Shown one piece after another: positions 1 to 8,314 of a stretch of 64,000 nt of DNA. How positions within the stretch are numbered: the stretch's first letter is position 1; each line of letters begins with the position of its first letter. The notes under the pieces were generated by a model that was not told where the DNA came from, made no database searches, and saw only the letters and a program-made list of their open reading frames with translations. The translations under genes and the position numbers were made by a program. This DNA is from Kribbella capetownensis (GTDB taxonomy: Bacteria > Actinomycetota > Actinomycetes > Propionibacteriales > Kribbellaceae). The DNA lies in the NCBI RefSeq assembly GCF_004331485.1, contig NZ_SJKD01000004.1, forward strand, positions 1-64,000, given 5' to 3'.

Positions 1-133
1 GTCGCCCGACAGAAACGTTGATGAGTGCTGCACGTCCACACCACCATCACCCGGGATATCGTGCGCCTCCCCACCAGACGCGCTACATCGACCCAGTGAC
101 CCCAACCGCAACCAACCCCCTGGCCGGGTACAC
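1..133. other. window edge, no gene recognised
   Basis: No convincing coding frame, hairpin or RNA gene is seen in these 133 bases downstream of the minus-strand threonine ammonia-lyase stop. One plus frame is open, but its codon choice does not look like the neighbouring genes. Confidence 0.4.
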
Positions 134-1063
134 CTAGAGCATCAGCTTCGCTACGTCGAGGTTGCCGCCGCTGACCACGCTGGCGGTGACCCCGGCCGGC
201 TGGATGCTGCCCTCGATCATCGCGGCGAACGGCGCTGCGGCCGCGGGCTCCAGCGCGAGCTTGGTCCGCGACATGACGAGCCGCGTCGCCTCGAGCAGTG
301 CGTCCTCGCTGACGCGGACGACCTCGTCGACGTACTGCTGGATCAGCGGGAAGTTGCGTGTGCCGCAGACCGGCGCGGCGAGGCCGTCGGCGATCGAGCG
401 TGCGGTCGGGAGCTTCTGCGGTTCGCCGGCCGCGAGGCTGCGGCTGACGACGTCCGCCTGCTCGGGCTCGATGCCGATCACGCGGATCTCCGGCCTGACC
501 AGCTTGACCGCGAGCGCGACGCCGGAGATCAGGCCGCCGCCGCCCACCGGGACCAGGACGGTGTCGAGATCCGGGCGGTCCTCGAGGAGTTCGAGGCCGA
601 GGCTGCCGTGACCGGTGATCACGTCCTCGTCGTCGAACGGGTGTACGCCGGTGAGCTTCCGCTCGTCCCGGATCCGCTCGTACTGACCCATCAGGTCGCC
701 CTCGACGAGTTCGACCGTGGCGCCGTACCCGCGGGCCGCGTCGACCTTGGCCTGTACGGCGGTGGTCGCCATCACCACGGTGGCCGGTACGCCGGCGTCC
801 CGGGCGGCCCAGGCGAGCGCGCCGGCCGCGTTGCCGGCCGAGACCGTGATGACGCCGCGCTCGCGCTCTTCGGGGCTCAACCGCAGCAGCTTGGTGAGCA
901 GGCCGCGGACCTTGAAGCTGCCCGTCTTCTGGAACAGCTCGGCCTTCAGCACCAGGTCTGCGCCGAAGCGCTGGTTGAGCGCTGTCGAGGTGACCATCGG
1001 CGTGCGGTGGATGCGGCCCTGCAGCTGCTGCGCGGCCAGGCGGATGTCATCGAGCGTCGGCAT
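134..1063 (-). CDS. threonine/serine ammonia-lyase, short catabolic type
   Basis: A 309-residue fold-type II PLP enzyme, predicted cytosolic, that should deaminate L-threonine (or L-serine) to a 2-oxo acid. The PLP lysine lies in KTGSFKVRG (Lys51) and the phosphate-binding glycine loop VPVGGGG is at about 171-177. A serine-type C-terminal motif (SVVSGGNLD) closes the fold. The protein ends there, without the C-terminal ACT-like domains of biosynthetic IlvA, so it resembles the catabolic TdcB/serine-racemase-like subfamily. It starts 28 bases after the ATP-grasp gene stops, on the same strand, and may be read from the same transcript. Serine racemase or threo-3-hydroxyaspartate dehydratase activity cannot be excluded from sequence alone. 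Confidence 0.88.
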   Translation of the reverse strand: MPTLDDIRLAAQQLQGRIHRTPMVTSTALNQRFGADLVLKAELFQKTGSFKVRGLLTKLLRLSPEERERGVITVSAGNAAGALAWAARDAGVPATVVMATTAVQAKVDAARGYGATVELVEGDLMGQYERIRDERKLTGVHPFDDEDVITGHGSLGLELLEDRPDLDTVLVPVGGGGLISGVALAVKLVRPEIRVIGIEPEQADVVSRSLAAGEPQKLPTARSIADGLAAPVCGTRNFPLIQQYVDEVVRVSEDALLEATRLVMSRTKLALEPAAAAPFAAMIEGSIQPAGVTASVVSGGNLDVAKLML

Positions 1064-1090
1064 GCTCCCGACCTTATCCGCCCTGGTTTT

Positions 1091-1939
1091 CTACAGGCGG
1101 GCGGCGACGGTGGCGGCGAGTTTGTGGGTCGCCCCGGGGGACTGGGGGAGGTAGAGGTAGGGCTCGATCAGCTCGAGCTCCATCAGGAGGAAGCGGCCGT
1201 TGACGACGACGCCGTCGATGCGGGCATAGACCGGCGTGGGACCGGCCGCTTGCAGAGCCGCTTGGGCGCTCTCGAGGATGGCCGGCGACGGCTCGGTGAC
1301 CGTCGCGTGGCCGCCGTACTCCTCCTGGACGCGGTAGTCGCCGGCCGCCGGGCGCTTCACGACGGCGTGGGTGAACTCGCCGTCGATGAACATCAGCGAC
1401 CACTCGCCGTTGGTCTGGATCTCGGGCAGGAACGGCTGGACCAGGTACACGATGTCGGGGAGTTCGTCGATCGCCCGGGTGAGCTCGGGGGAGCCGGCCA
1501 CGCCGCGGACGGTGTGGCGGGCGGTCGCGCTCACGGTCGGCTTGATCACGATCTCCCGGCCGTCGAGCCCGGCGACGACCTCGCGCAGGCAGGCACCGGC
1601 CGCGATTTGCGACGGCACGATCGCGACGCCGCGTTCGCGCAGTTCCAGCAGGTAGCGCTTGTCGCCATTCCAGCGGACCAGACCACTGTCGTTGAAGACC
1701 GGTACGCCGCCCTTGTCGACGAGCGCGAGCCATTCGGTGAACTCGTCGTACCGCAGGTGGTAGTCCCACACCGAGCGGAGCAGGATCCCGTCGTACGCCG
1801 ACCAGTCGACCGACGGGTCGGTCCAGACCTCGGGGACCGGGTCGAGGCCGGCGGTACGGAGGGCGTCGACGAGGGGGAGGTCATGCGCGTGCAGCTCAGC
1901 GTGATCCGCCGAGGTTGCGAGGGCGATGCGTTTCGTCAC
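1091..1939 (-). CDS. ATP-grasp domain protein (RimK/glutathione-synthetase-like)
   Basis: About 282 residues from the chosen GTG start at 1939; an upstream in-frame ATG at 1975 would reach further into the preceding gene. ATP-grasp signs are the nucleotide-binding strand EIVIKPTVSAT, the adenine-contact stretch YLVQPFLPEI, the acidic VYARIDGVV and the metal-binding strand FLLMELELIEPYLY. Such enzymes join a carboxylate to an amine or thiol through an acyl phosphate, but the substrate is unknown here. The gene overlaps the end of the membrane mannosyltransferase gene by about 44 bases, so it probably belongs to the glycosyltransferase operon. A role in making or modifying the product of that operon is inference. 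Confidence 0.75.
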   Translation of the reverse strand: MTKRIALATSADHAELHAHDLPLVDALRTAGLDPVPEVWTDPSVDWSAYDGILLRSVWDYHLRYDEFTEWLALVDKGGVPVFNDSGLVRWNGDKRYLLELRERGVAIVPSQIAAGACLREVVAGLDGREIVIKPTVSATARHTVRGVAGSPELTRAIDELPDIVYLVQPFLPEIQTNGEWSLMFIDGEFTHAVVKRPAAGDYRVQEEYGGHATVTEPSPAILESAQAALQAAGPTPVYARIDGVVVNGRFLLMELELIEPYLYLPQSPGATHKLAATVAARL

Positions 1940-3299
1940 GCCGATCAGTGTTGGTGGTGGCCGCGATCGCGTCAAACCGCTTTGGTGTAACGGATCTGTG
2001 ACGCAGCGTTAGTCCGGTGGCGACGATGACAGCGGCGGCGACGTAGATCAGGCTCTGCCGGGTCTCGTGCCCGAAGCTCCCGTAGGCCAGGTACGACGCC
2101 AGTGGTACGGCGAGCCATTCGGGGCGGCGGGCCAGGGCCGCGAGGGCGATCAGCGGGAGGCCGTACCAGGGGTACGTCGGGGTGGCGACGAGGAGGGCGG
2201 CGCCGTACAGCCAGCAGCAGGTGATCGCGATCGGCTCGTGGCGGGCGCGGTGGAAGGCCAGGGCGGCGAGGCCGATCGCGAGGGCGGCCGCGGCGAGTTG
2301 ACGGGCCTCAGGAGGCAGCAGGAGCGCGAGAATCGCGGATCGGGAGCTGCCGTCGGAGAACCCTTCCTGGGTGAGGTAGCCGGGGAGGAAACCCAGGACC
2401 AAGGGGCCTGCGGCAATCAGGTGTGGGATGTACGACGCGGCAAAGGTGCTGACGGCAACGAGGCCGGAGCGTTTGCGGAAGGCTGGGAGGAGTAGCAACG
2501 GCAGGAGCTTGACGCTGGCGGCGGCGCCGAGTATCAGGCCGGCGAGTTTCGGGCGGCGGGCGGAGGTCATCACCGCCGCTGTGATCAGGACTGCGGCGAG
2601 GACGTCGATGTGCGCGGCGTTGCCGGCTTCGAGGGCGACGATCGGTGACCAACCCCACAACGCGGCCCAGCGCGGATCGCGGCCGCCTACCGCGAGTAGC
2701 CAGGTGAGCGCGATCGCGAGCAACGCGGCGGCGAGTTGGAGCCCTAGGGTGCCTGCGGACCACGGGGTGACGAAGGCGACCACGGTGACGTACGCCTGCG
2801 CGACAGGCGGGTAGATGGTCGGAACCCGGGGCCGATTGATCCGCGTCCTGGGATCGTCGGTGGACAAGGCGGCGAGTGCCGCCGGATCCTTCGGGAGGCG
2901 CGGGGGACCGGTCACTCCCGATCTCTCTGCGGGTGACAACCCTGGAAACAGCACCGGGTCCCTCAGCTGCGCCAACGCGTCGTCCAACGGCACATGCGAG
3001 TACGGCGAGCTCCCCGACAACTGCACCCGCCCGTCCCACACGTACCGATAAGCATCCGTGCTGGTGATCGGCGCGTGCATCAAGCCAGGCACCTGACAAA
3101 CCCCAGCAACCACCACAACCGCCACCACTCCCAGCCGCCGGCCGAACCGCCACACCACCCCCGCAACCACCAAACTCCCCACCACCAACAGGAGATTGGG
3201 CCACCACTGCTTGTTCGCTGCGAGAATCACCACCGAAGCAACGCCCACCGCCACACCCCCAGCAACCAGGGCCATCCCCGAACTCACCCGTCCAGGCAT
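1896..3299 (-). CDS. polytopic membrane glycosyltransferase, GT87/mannosyltransferase-like
   Basis: A 467-residue protein with roughly ten hydrophobic helices and a GT-C type first loop, STDAYRYVWDGRVQ, followed by SPYSHVP. This is the acidic catalytic region typical of actinobacterial polyprenol-phosphate-mannose dependent mannosyltransferases (DUF2029/GT87). A second recurring family feature is NRPRVPTIYPPVAQ. The start at 3299 is set by a TGATG junction: the stop of the upstream DUF2064-methyltransferase gene shares its A with this ATG, which indicates translational coupling. It should act at the cytoplasmic membrane, moving a sugar from a lipid-linked donor to an acceptor on the outer face. 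Donor and acceptor are not readable from sequence. Confidence 0.82.
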   Translation of the reverse strand: MPGRVSSGMALVAGGVAVGVASVVILAANKQWWPNLLLVVGSLVVAGVVWRFGRRLGVVAVVVVAGVCQVPGLMHAPITSTDAYRYVWDGRVQLSGSSPYSHVPLDDALAQLRDPVLFPGLSPAERSGVTGPPRLPKDPAALAALSTDDPRTRINRPRVPTIYPPVAQAYVTVVAFVTPWSAGTLGLQLAAALLAIALTWLLAVGGRDPRWAALWGWSPIVALEAGNAAHIDVLAAVLITAAVMTSARRPKLAGLILGAAASVKLLPLLLLPAFRKRSGLVAVSTFAASYIPHLIAAGPLVLGFLPGYLTQEGFSDGSSRSAILALLLPPEARQLAAAALAIGLAALAFHRARHEPIAITCCWLYGAALLVATPTYPWYGLPLIALAALARRPEWLAVPLASYLAYGSFGHETRQSLIYVAAAVIVATGLTLRHRSVTPKRFDAIAATTNTDRRDETHRPRNLGGSR

Positions 3300-4555
3300 C
3301 AGGCGGTGGGGCGGAGGGTCAGGAAGGCTCGGTGGCCGGCGCGCCAGTCTTCGGTCGGGTGGAGGCGTACGGCGTGGGCGTGGCGAAGGAGGGCGCGGGT
3401 TCCTACCCTTGCCCACGGCAACGGAGTCGACCGTCGCCCGGTGGAACTGCGCAGGACGATCGGAGCAGTCTCGTCCAGATCGTCGTCGGGATCGACCTCG
3501 ACCAGGACCAGCCCGTCCGGCCGGACCAATTCGGCACAGCGCCGCAGCAGGTCGGCCGGGTCCCCGCCGATGCCGATGTTCCCGTCCATCAACAGAACGC
3601 TGCCCCAACGCCCCTCACCCGGAAGCCGCTCCTGCACCGGCCGCCGCAGCGCAGCCGCACCACGCGACGTCGTCAGCGAAACCGCCCGCGGCGAGATGTC
3701 CACCCCAAGCGCAGGGATCCCACGCTCCGCCAGTGCAGTCACGATCCGCCCAGGCCCACACCCGACGTCCAGCACCGGCCCCTCGCACCGGCTCAGCGCC
3801 AGCCGATCCACCTCATCCGCCGGAGACCGCCACCGATCCAGCTCCGACAACGAGGGCACAGTCCGCCCATCGATGCCGGTAGCAACCACCCTCGTCGTAC
3901 CGCCCAACGCCTGCTCGAACAGCAACCCCGGATGTGCCGCGTGCTGCAACCGCCGGTACAACCGCGACATCCGCAACGACGGATGCGCCGCCGCGATCAC
4001 CGACGCGTCCCGAGGCGTGTCCATGTCTCGCAACGTCGGCAGCATCAGCACCCGCAGCCCGAGATCCTGCAGCCGCCGGAGCTGATCCCGCCCGGTGTGA
4101 TCCGTCGACATCGGTACGCCGATCAGCGCGCGAGGATCCGGCTTGCGCAATCCAAGGCACCAGTAGCCGCCGTCCTCAGTCAGCCCGAGCACCGCGTCGT
4201 ACCCGGACCACCGAACACTCAGCAGATCAGCCGTGAGCTGCGGCGTATCCATCCCGACAAGCACCATCGGCGTACCGTCGAAGGCGTCCTCGAAGGCCGC
4301 GGCCAACCGCTCGTCGAGCCCGTCGCCGCGCTGTCCGATCACCTCGAAACCCTCCGGGAGCCAAGGCCCTGGATCGCCGTCGAGCGCAAGGACACGGCGG
4401 GATGCGCGCGCCGACCGGACCGTGTTGAGGGTGTCGACCAGCGACGCCCGCGCCAGCGCCGCGGCCTCGTGCGCGGTGAACTCGGTCTGCAGCCGTGTCT
4501 TGACCCGGCCCGCCACCGGTTCCTTCGCGATGACGATCAGAGTGCCGCGGTTCAT
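3299..4555 (-). CDS. DUF2064 nucleotidyl/glycosyltransferase-like domain fused to SAM methyltransferase
   Basis: A 418-residue two-domain protein. Residues about 1-200 match the TIGR04282/DUF2064 glycosyltransferase-A-like family: LIVIAKEPVAGRVKTRL at the start, then LVGMDTPQL and EDGGYWCLGL. Residues about 235-418 form a class I methyltransferase with the SAM loop VLDVGCGPGR and a following acidic residue in ALGVDISPRA. In many organisms these domains are separate genes, so the fusion suggests consecutive steps on one substrate. It overlaps the GT2 gene upstream by 4 bases (ATGA) and the GT87 gene downstream by 1 base. The DUF2064 fold resembles molybdopterin/sugar nucleotidyltransferases, but its substrate is not known. 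Confidence 0.82.
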   Translation of the reverse strand: MNRGTLIVIAKEPVAGRVKTRLQTEFTAHEAAALARASLVDTLNTVRSARASRRVLALDGDPGPWLPEGFEVIGQRGDGLDERLAAAFEDAFDGTPMVLVGMDTPQLTADLLSVRWSGYDAVLGLTEDGGYWCLGLRKPDPRALIGVPMSTDHTGRDQLRRLQDLGLRVLMLPTLRDMDTPRDASVIAAAHPSLRMSRLYRRLQHAAHPGLLFEQALGGTTRVVATGIDGRTVPSLSELDRWRSPADEVDRLALSRCEGPVLDVGCGPGRIVTALAERGIPALGVDISPRAVSLTTSRGAAALRRPVQERLPGEGRWGSVLLMDGNIGIGGDPADLLRRCAELVRPDGLVLVEVDPDDDLDETAPIVLRSSTGRRSTPLPWARVGTRALLRHAHAVRLHPTEDWRAGHRAFLTLRPTA

Positions 4556-5202
4556 CCGGCCAGCACCTTCGACATGTCGAGCACGGCCCGGGCAGCGCCG
4601 AGCGGCGTACCGGTGACCTTGGAACGCCCGGATCGAGGCAGGTAGTCCACATCAACCTCGGCGATCCGCCAGCCGGCCTCCGCGGCACGGACCACGGTCT
4701 CCAGCGGATAGCCGGACCGCCGGTCACGCAGATCCAGACCCAGCAACGCGGACCGGCGCGCGGCCCGCATCGGTCCGAGGTCGTGCAACGCAACTCCGGT
4801 ACGGCGTCTGATCCGCCGGGACAGCTCGGCATTCGCCAGCCGCAGGTGCCACGGCCAAGAACGCCGGGTGAGCGCCCTACGGCGTCCCACCATCAGATCG
4901 ACCGCGCCCGCGAGGACCGGTGCTGTCACCCGGTCCAGCTGCAGCGGATCGAGCGATGCGTCCGCGTCCATGAACGCCACCACCTCCGCCTCGGCCGCTT
5001 CGAGACCGGCATGACACGCGGCGCCGTACCCGCGAACCTCGCACCGGACCACCGACGCGCCGAAGCGCGCGGCGATCTCGGGCGACCCGTCGGTGGAACC
5101 GTTGTCGACGACAACGGCCCGGACGCCCACGGGCAGCCGTTCGAGGATCCAGGGCAGCGCCGCCGCCTCGTTCAGGCACGGCAGGATGAGATCGACTGAC
5201 AC
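4552..5202 (-). CDS. GT2 family glycosyltransferase
   Basis: A 216-residue GT-A fold transferase, first gene of the minus-strand operon. It opens with VDLILPCLNEAAALPWIL, has the nucleotide-binding VVVDNGSTDGS and the metal-binding FMDADASLDP (DxD-like), followed by DLMVGRRRALTRRSWPWHLR. This pattern is close to dolichyl-phosphate-mannose synthase-like cytosolic GT2 proteins. The length fits a soluble catalytic domain without the C-terminal membrane helices seen in some relatives. It would load a sugar from a nucleotide donor onto a lipid carrier. The downstream GT87-type protein is a plausible user of that lipid-linked sugar (inference). The divergent promoter region is shared with the response regulator. 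Confidence 0.85.
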   Translation of the reverse strand: MSVDLILPCLNEAAALPWILERLPVGVRAVVVDNGSTDGSPEIAARFGASVVRCEVRGYGAACHAGLEAAEAEVVAFMDADASLDPLQLDRVTAPVLAGAVDLMVGRRRALTRRSWPWHLRLANAELSRRIRRRTGVALHDLGPMRAARRSALLGLDLRDRRSGYPLETVVRAAEAGWRIAEVDVDYLPRSGRSKVTGTPLGAARAVLDMSKVLAG

Positions 5203-5311
5203 TCTTCGACCGTAGGGACAATCGCCTGCCGTCGGGCGCCGGACCTGACTACGGCTCGCTTACGTCCGGTGTCACCCAGGGAGCACCGGGCTCGGCCCGT
5301 CCCCGGAACAT

Positions 5312-5317
5312 CTAGGC
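5312..5317 (+). promoter_or_regulatory. -10 element TAGGCT of a probable leaderless transcript
   Basis: TAGGCT ends 7 bases before the GTG start of the response regulator, and no Shine-Dalgarno sequence lies between. That spacing puts the transcription start at or next to the GTG, the usual picture for actinobacterial leaderless mRNA. No clear -35 hexamer is seen. Confidence 0.5.
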
Positions 5318-5324
5318 TCTGATC

Positions 5325-6023
5325 GTGGCTACTCGTGTACTCGTGGTCGACGACGACCCGACCGTGTCCAACGTCGTCTCGGCGTACCTGACCAAGGCCG
5401 GGTACGACGCCCGGGTGGTTCCGGACGGTATCGCGGCGGTCGAGGTCTGGCAGCAGTGGAAGCCGTCGGTCGTCGTCCTGGACGTGATGCTGCCCGGACT
5501 GTCCGGGCTGGAGGTGCTGCGCCGGATGCGCGCGGCCGACGACGGGGCCGCGGTAATCATGCTGTCCGCCCGGGGCGAGGAGGAGGACCGCCTGGTCGGC
5601 CTCGAGGTCGGCGCGGACGACTACGTGGTCAAGCCGTTCAGCCCGCGCGAGCTCACGCTGCGGGTGCAGGCGATGCTGCGCCGCGAGGAACGGCTGGCCG
5701 GCCTCGATCTGACCCCGACGAAGCTGAGCGCGGGACCGGTCACGATCGATACCGCTGCCCGGCTCGCCTCTCTGGACGGCAACGAGCTGTCGCTGACGCA
5801 CCGCGAATTCGATCTGCTGGCGTTCCTGGTGTCGCACGCGGGCAAGGCGTACACGAAGGCCGAGTTACTCCGGCGGGTCTGGGGCTGGGACTTCGGCGAT
5901 TCCTCGACGGTCACGGTCCACGTACGCCGGTTGCGGGAGAAGATCGAAGCGGATCCGTCCGATCCGCGGCTGGTGCTGACCGTGCCGCGGACGGGCTACC
6001 GGTTCGTCGGTGATGCCGAATGA
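5325..6023 (+). CDS. OmpR/PhoB-type response regulator
   Basis: A 232-residue two-domain regulator. The receiver domain (1-115) has the acidic pair Asp9-Asp10, phospho-acceptor Asp53 in VVLDVMLPG, Ser81 in MLSARG and Lys103 in DDYVVKPF, so all switch residues are present. The C-terminal winged helix (about 135-230) has LTHREFDLLAFLVSHAGKA and the wing sequence TVTVHVRRLREKIE with the end PRTGYRFVG. The gene starts with GTG and overlaps the kinase gene by 4 bases (ATGA). It is divergent from the glycosyltransferase operon, which makes that operon a candidate target, though no operator repeat was recognised. Confidence 0.93.
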   Translation: MATRVLVVDDDPTVSNVVSAYLTKAGYDARVVPDGIAAVEVWQQWKPSVVVLDVMLPGLSGLEVLRRMRAADDGAAVIMLSARGEEEDRLVGLEVGADDYVVKPFSPRELTLRVQAMLRREERLAGLDLTPTKLSAGPVTIDTAARLASLDGNELSLTHREFDLLAFLVSHAGKAYTKAELLRRVWGWDFGDSSTVTVHVRRLREKIEADPSDPRLVLTVPRTGYRFVGDAE

Positions 6024-7171
6024 ATCGAGACATGGTCACGATCCTCGCGCTCACCACGCTGTGGACGCTGGTGGTCGCGGCGATCGGTGGCGCGATCCTG
6101 TGGCAGTTCCGGCGTCGTTCGCTGCGCATCACGATGATCGTGGCGGCGCTTGCACCGATGGCGGCCGCGCTCGCCGCGGTCATGCAGAGCGTGCGGGCGA
6201 TGTTCATCTCCGAGCACGACTCGTGGGTGGTGCTGTGGACGCTGGCGTTCGCGGCCCTGCTCGGGCTCGGGATGTCGGTGCTCCTGGGTCAATGGATCAG
6301 CACCGGTTCACGCGAGGTCGGCCGGCGGTTGCGCCATCTGGGCACGTCGTACGAGCCGTCGGAGGTGCGCAGCGGCGCGGTCCCCGCAGAGTTGGCGGCG
6401 CTCACGGAGGAGCTGGAGCTGACGCGGCGCAAGCTCGCCGCGTCCAACGAGCGTGAGCGTGCACTCGAGTCCAGCCGGCGGGAGCTGGTCGCGTTCATGT
6501 CGCACGATCTTCGTACGCCGCTCGCCGGGTTGCGGGCCGTGTCGGAGGGACTCGAGGACGGCGTGGTCGACGACGTACCAGGGGCGCTGCGGCAGATGCG
6601 ATCAACGGTCGATCGGATGACCGGGCTGGTGGACGACTTGTTCGAGCTGTCGCGGTTGTCCGCGGCGCCGTTGCCGCGGCGGCGGTCCGCAGTCAGTCTG
6701 CGCGAGCTCGCGGAGGATGTGGCGGGGGAGAACGGGGAGCACGCACGGGCGTTCGGCGTACGGCTAGCGCTCTCGACGCCGGGTGGTGACGATCGACTCG
6801 CCGTGCAAGGCGATCCGGATGAGCTGACCCGAGCGGTGACAAACCTGGTCGGCAACGCGATCCGTCACACCGAATCCGGCGGGACGGTCACGCTGACAGT
6901 CGACCGCGAGGCCGATGGCCGCGTCCGCCTCGCGGTAACCGACGCGTGTGGCGGGATTCCCACCGACGATCTGGACCGCGTCTTCGACGTCGGCTGGCGC
7001 GGCGACGAGCAACGCACGCCCGCCAACGCAGCCGGCTCGAGCGGCGGCGGCCTGGGCCTGGCGATCGCCCGTGGCGTCGTCGAATCCCACGACGGCACCA
7101 TCGGCGTCACCAACGTCGCCGGCGGCTGCGCCTTCCAAATAGACCTACCCCCGGTCTCCGCCAACAACTGA
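6020..7171 (+). CDS. sensor histidine kinase (HAMP-less, two TM segments)
   Basis: A 383-residue partner of the preceding regulator. Two to three hydrophobic segments occupy roughly residues 5-30, 38-60 and 70-92, with only a very short external loop, so the input is probably membrane or intracellular rather than a large periplasmic ligand domain. A coiled stretch (about 120-155) leads to the H-box FMSHDLRTPLAG with His162. The ATPase domain has the N-box NLVGNAIRHT, a D-box written VTDACGGIP and the G-box GGGLGLAIARG. The D-box carries DACGG where DxGxG is usual; the second glycine is kept. The gene is coupled to the regulator by an ATGA overlap. Confidence 0.92.
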   Translation: MNRDMVTILALTTLWTLVVAAIGGAILWQFRRRSLRITMIVAALAPMAAALAAVMQSVRAMFISEHDSWVVLWTLAFAALLGLGMSVLLGQWISTGSREVGRRLRHLGTSYEPSEVRSGAVPAELAALTEELELTRRKLAASNERERALESSRRELVAFMSHDLRTPLAGLRAVSEGLEDGVVDDVPGALRQMRSTVDRMTGLVDDLFELSRLSAAPLPRRRSAVSLRELAEDVAGENGEHARAFGVRLALSTPGGDDRLAVQGDPDELTRAVTNLVGNAIRHTESGGTVTLTVDREADGRVRLAVTDACGGIPTDDLDRVFDVGWRGDEQRTPANAAGSSGGGLGLAIARGVVESHDGTIGVTNVAGGCAFQIDLPPVSANN

Positions 7172-7202
7172 CGCTCTCCAGCTCAACGCCGAGCTGAGCC
7201 CG

Positions 7203-7224
7203 CCCAGCTCACCGCGGAGCTGGG
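7203..7224. terminator. hairpin between convergent genes
   Basis: CCCAGCTC, a 6-base loop, then GAGCTGGG form a perfect 8-bp stem followed by TTCCTT. A related shorter repeat, CAGCTC-N6-GAGCTG, sits just upstream at 7179-7196. It lies between the convergent kinase and epimerase genes and may end both transcripts. Confidence 0.5.
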
Positions 7225-7276
7225 TTCCTTCGGTTCAGCTGTGCGCGCCATCGCTCGGCTCTTCTTCACCTCCGGC

Positions 7277-8314
7277 TCAGGCCGGGGCTGGGTCTGGGGA
7301 TCGGAGGAGGTCGGCCAGGCCGGTGGCTAGGTCGTAGGTCGGCTTCCAGCCGAGGTGGTCGCGGAGGCGATCGGAGTTCGCGGTGATGTGGCGGACGTCG
7401 CCGAGGCGGTATTGCCCGGTGGTGACCGGGGTCGGGCCGTTGTAGGCGCGGGCGAGTTCGGCGGCGACGTCTCCGATCGTGTGGATCGTGCCGCTACCGA
7501 CGTTGTAGGCGGTGAATCGCTCGGACAGCGCTCCCGCGGCGGCGCTCACGGCGGTGGCGATGTCGTGGACGTGGATGAAGTCACGGCGTTGCCGACCGTC
7601 CTCGAAGACCGTCGGCGCCTCGCCCCGCTCCAACGCGGACCGGAAGATCGCCGCGACCCCGGCGTACGGCGTGTTCCGCGGCATGCCGGGGCCGTAGACG
7701 TTGTGAAACCGGAGAGCGCTCACGTGCCCCTCGGTCTCGCGCGCCCAGGAGGTAGCAAGGTGTTCCCCGTTGAGCTTGCTGGCGGCGTACGCGTTCCGCG
7801 GATCGAGTACGGCGTCCTCCTCGACAAGACCGGGCCGGAGTTGAGCGCCGCATCGCGGGCAGGGTGGTTCGAAGCGGCCGGCGTCGAGGTCCTCGGTCCG
7901 GCGTGGGCCTGGCGCGACCTGGCCGTGTACGTCGCAGTCGTAGCGGCCCTCGCCGTACACGACCATCGAGCTCGCGTAGACGAGGCGCCGGATCTTCGCG
8001 TGCGCGAGTCCGCGGAGGAGGACCGCCGTACCGAGGCTGTTGCTGGAGACGTAGTCGTCCAGATCGTCGAGGTCGACGCCGAGTCCGACTTTCGCGGCCA
8101 GGTGGACGACGGTGTCGATGCCGTGGAGCGCACTCTGGGCGACCTCGGCGTCGCGGACGTCGCCGACGATCAGCCCGGGTCGCGGCGCGGGCTTGTGTGC
8201 GTGGACGTCGGGGCGGAAGGAGTCGAGGACGACGACCTCATGGCCCTCGGCAACGAGTTGGGTGTGGACGTGCCGGCCGATGAAGCCGGCGCCGCCGGTC
8301 AGTAGGACTCTCAC
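7277..8314 (-). CDS. NAD-dependent sugar-nucleotide epimerase (extended SDR, dTDP-rhamnose 4-epimerase-like)
   Basis: A 345-residue extended short-chain dehydrogenase. It begins VRVLLTGGAGFIGRHV (Rossmann GxxGxxG). The catalytic residues appear as YASSMVVYGEGRYD and the YxxxK motif YAASKLNGE; the family GPGMPRNTPYAGVAAIFRSAL follows, with QRRDFIHVHDIA further on. An insertion with CPRCGAQ, plus an earlier lone Cys in YDCDVHGQ, resembles a small metal-binding loop known in this actinobacterial subfamily. The GTG start at 8314 overlaps the end of the phosphorylase gene by 4 bases. Homologues are often labelled dTDP-L-rhamnose 4-epimerase. The exact sugar is not provable here, but it could supply the donor for the glycosyltransferase operon 2 kb away. 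Confidence 0.82.
   Translation of the reverse strand: MRVLLTGGAGFIGRHVHTQLVAEGHEVVVLDSFRPDVHAHKPAPRPGLIVGDVRDAEVAQSALHGIDTVVHLAAKVGLGVDLDDLDDYVSSNSLGTAVLLRGLAHAKIRRLVYASSMVVYGEGRYDCDVHGQVAPGPRRTEDLDAGRFEPPCPRCGAQLRPGLVEEDAVLDPRNAYAASKLNGEHLATSWARETEGHVSALRFHNVYGPGMPRNTPYAGVAAIFRSALERGEAPTVFEDGRQRRDFIHVHDIATAVSAAAGALSERFTAYNVGSGTIHTIGDVAAELARAYNGPTPVTTGQYRLGDVRHITANSDRLRDHLGWKPTYDLATGLADLLRSPDPAPA

Noticed and set aside
608..1990. 460-codon plus-strand frame over the ammonia-lyase and ATP-grasp genes
   Set aside because: Its translation is a run of Gly/Arg/Asp/Leu with no family features, the mirror of two real minus-strand genes.
3300..3608. Extra 103 residues on the GT87-type protein
   Set aside because: They overlap the DUF2064-methyltransferase gene, are low-complexity Arg/Pro sequence, and the TGATG junction gives a better start.
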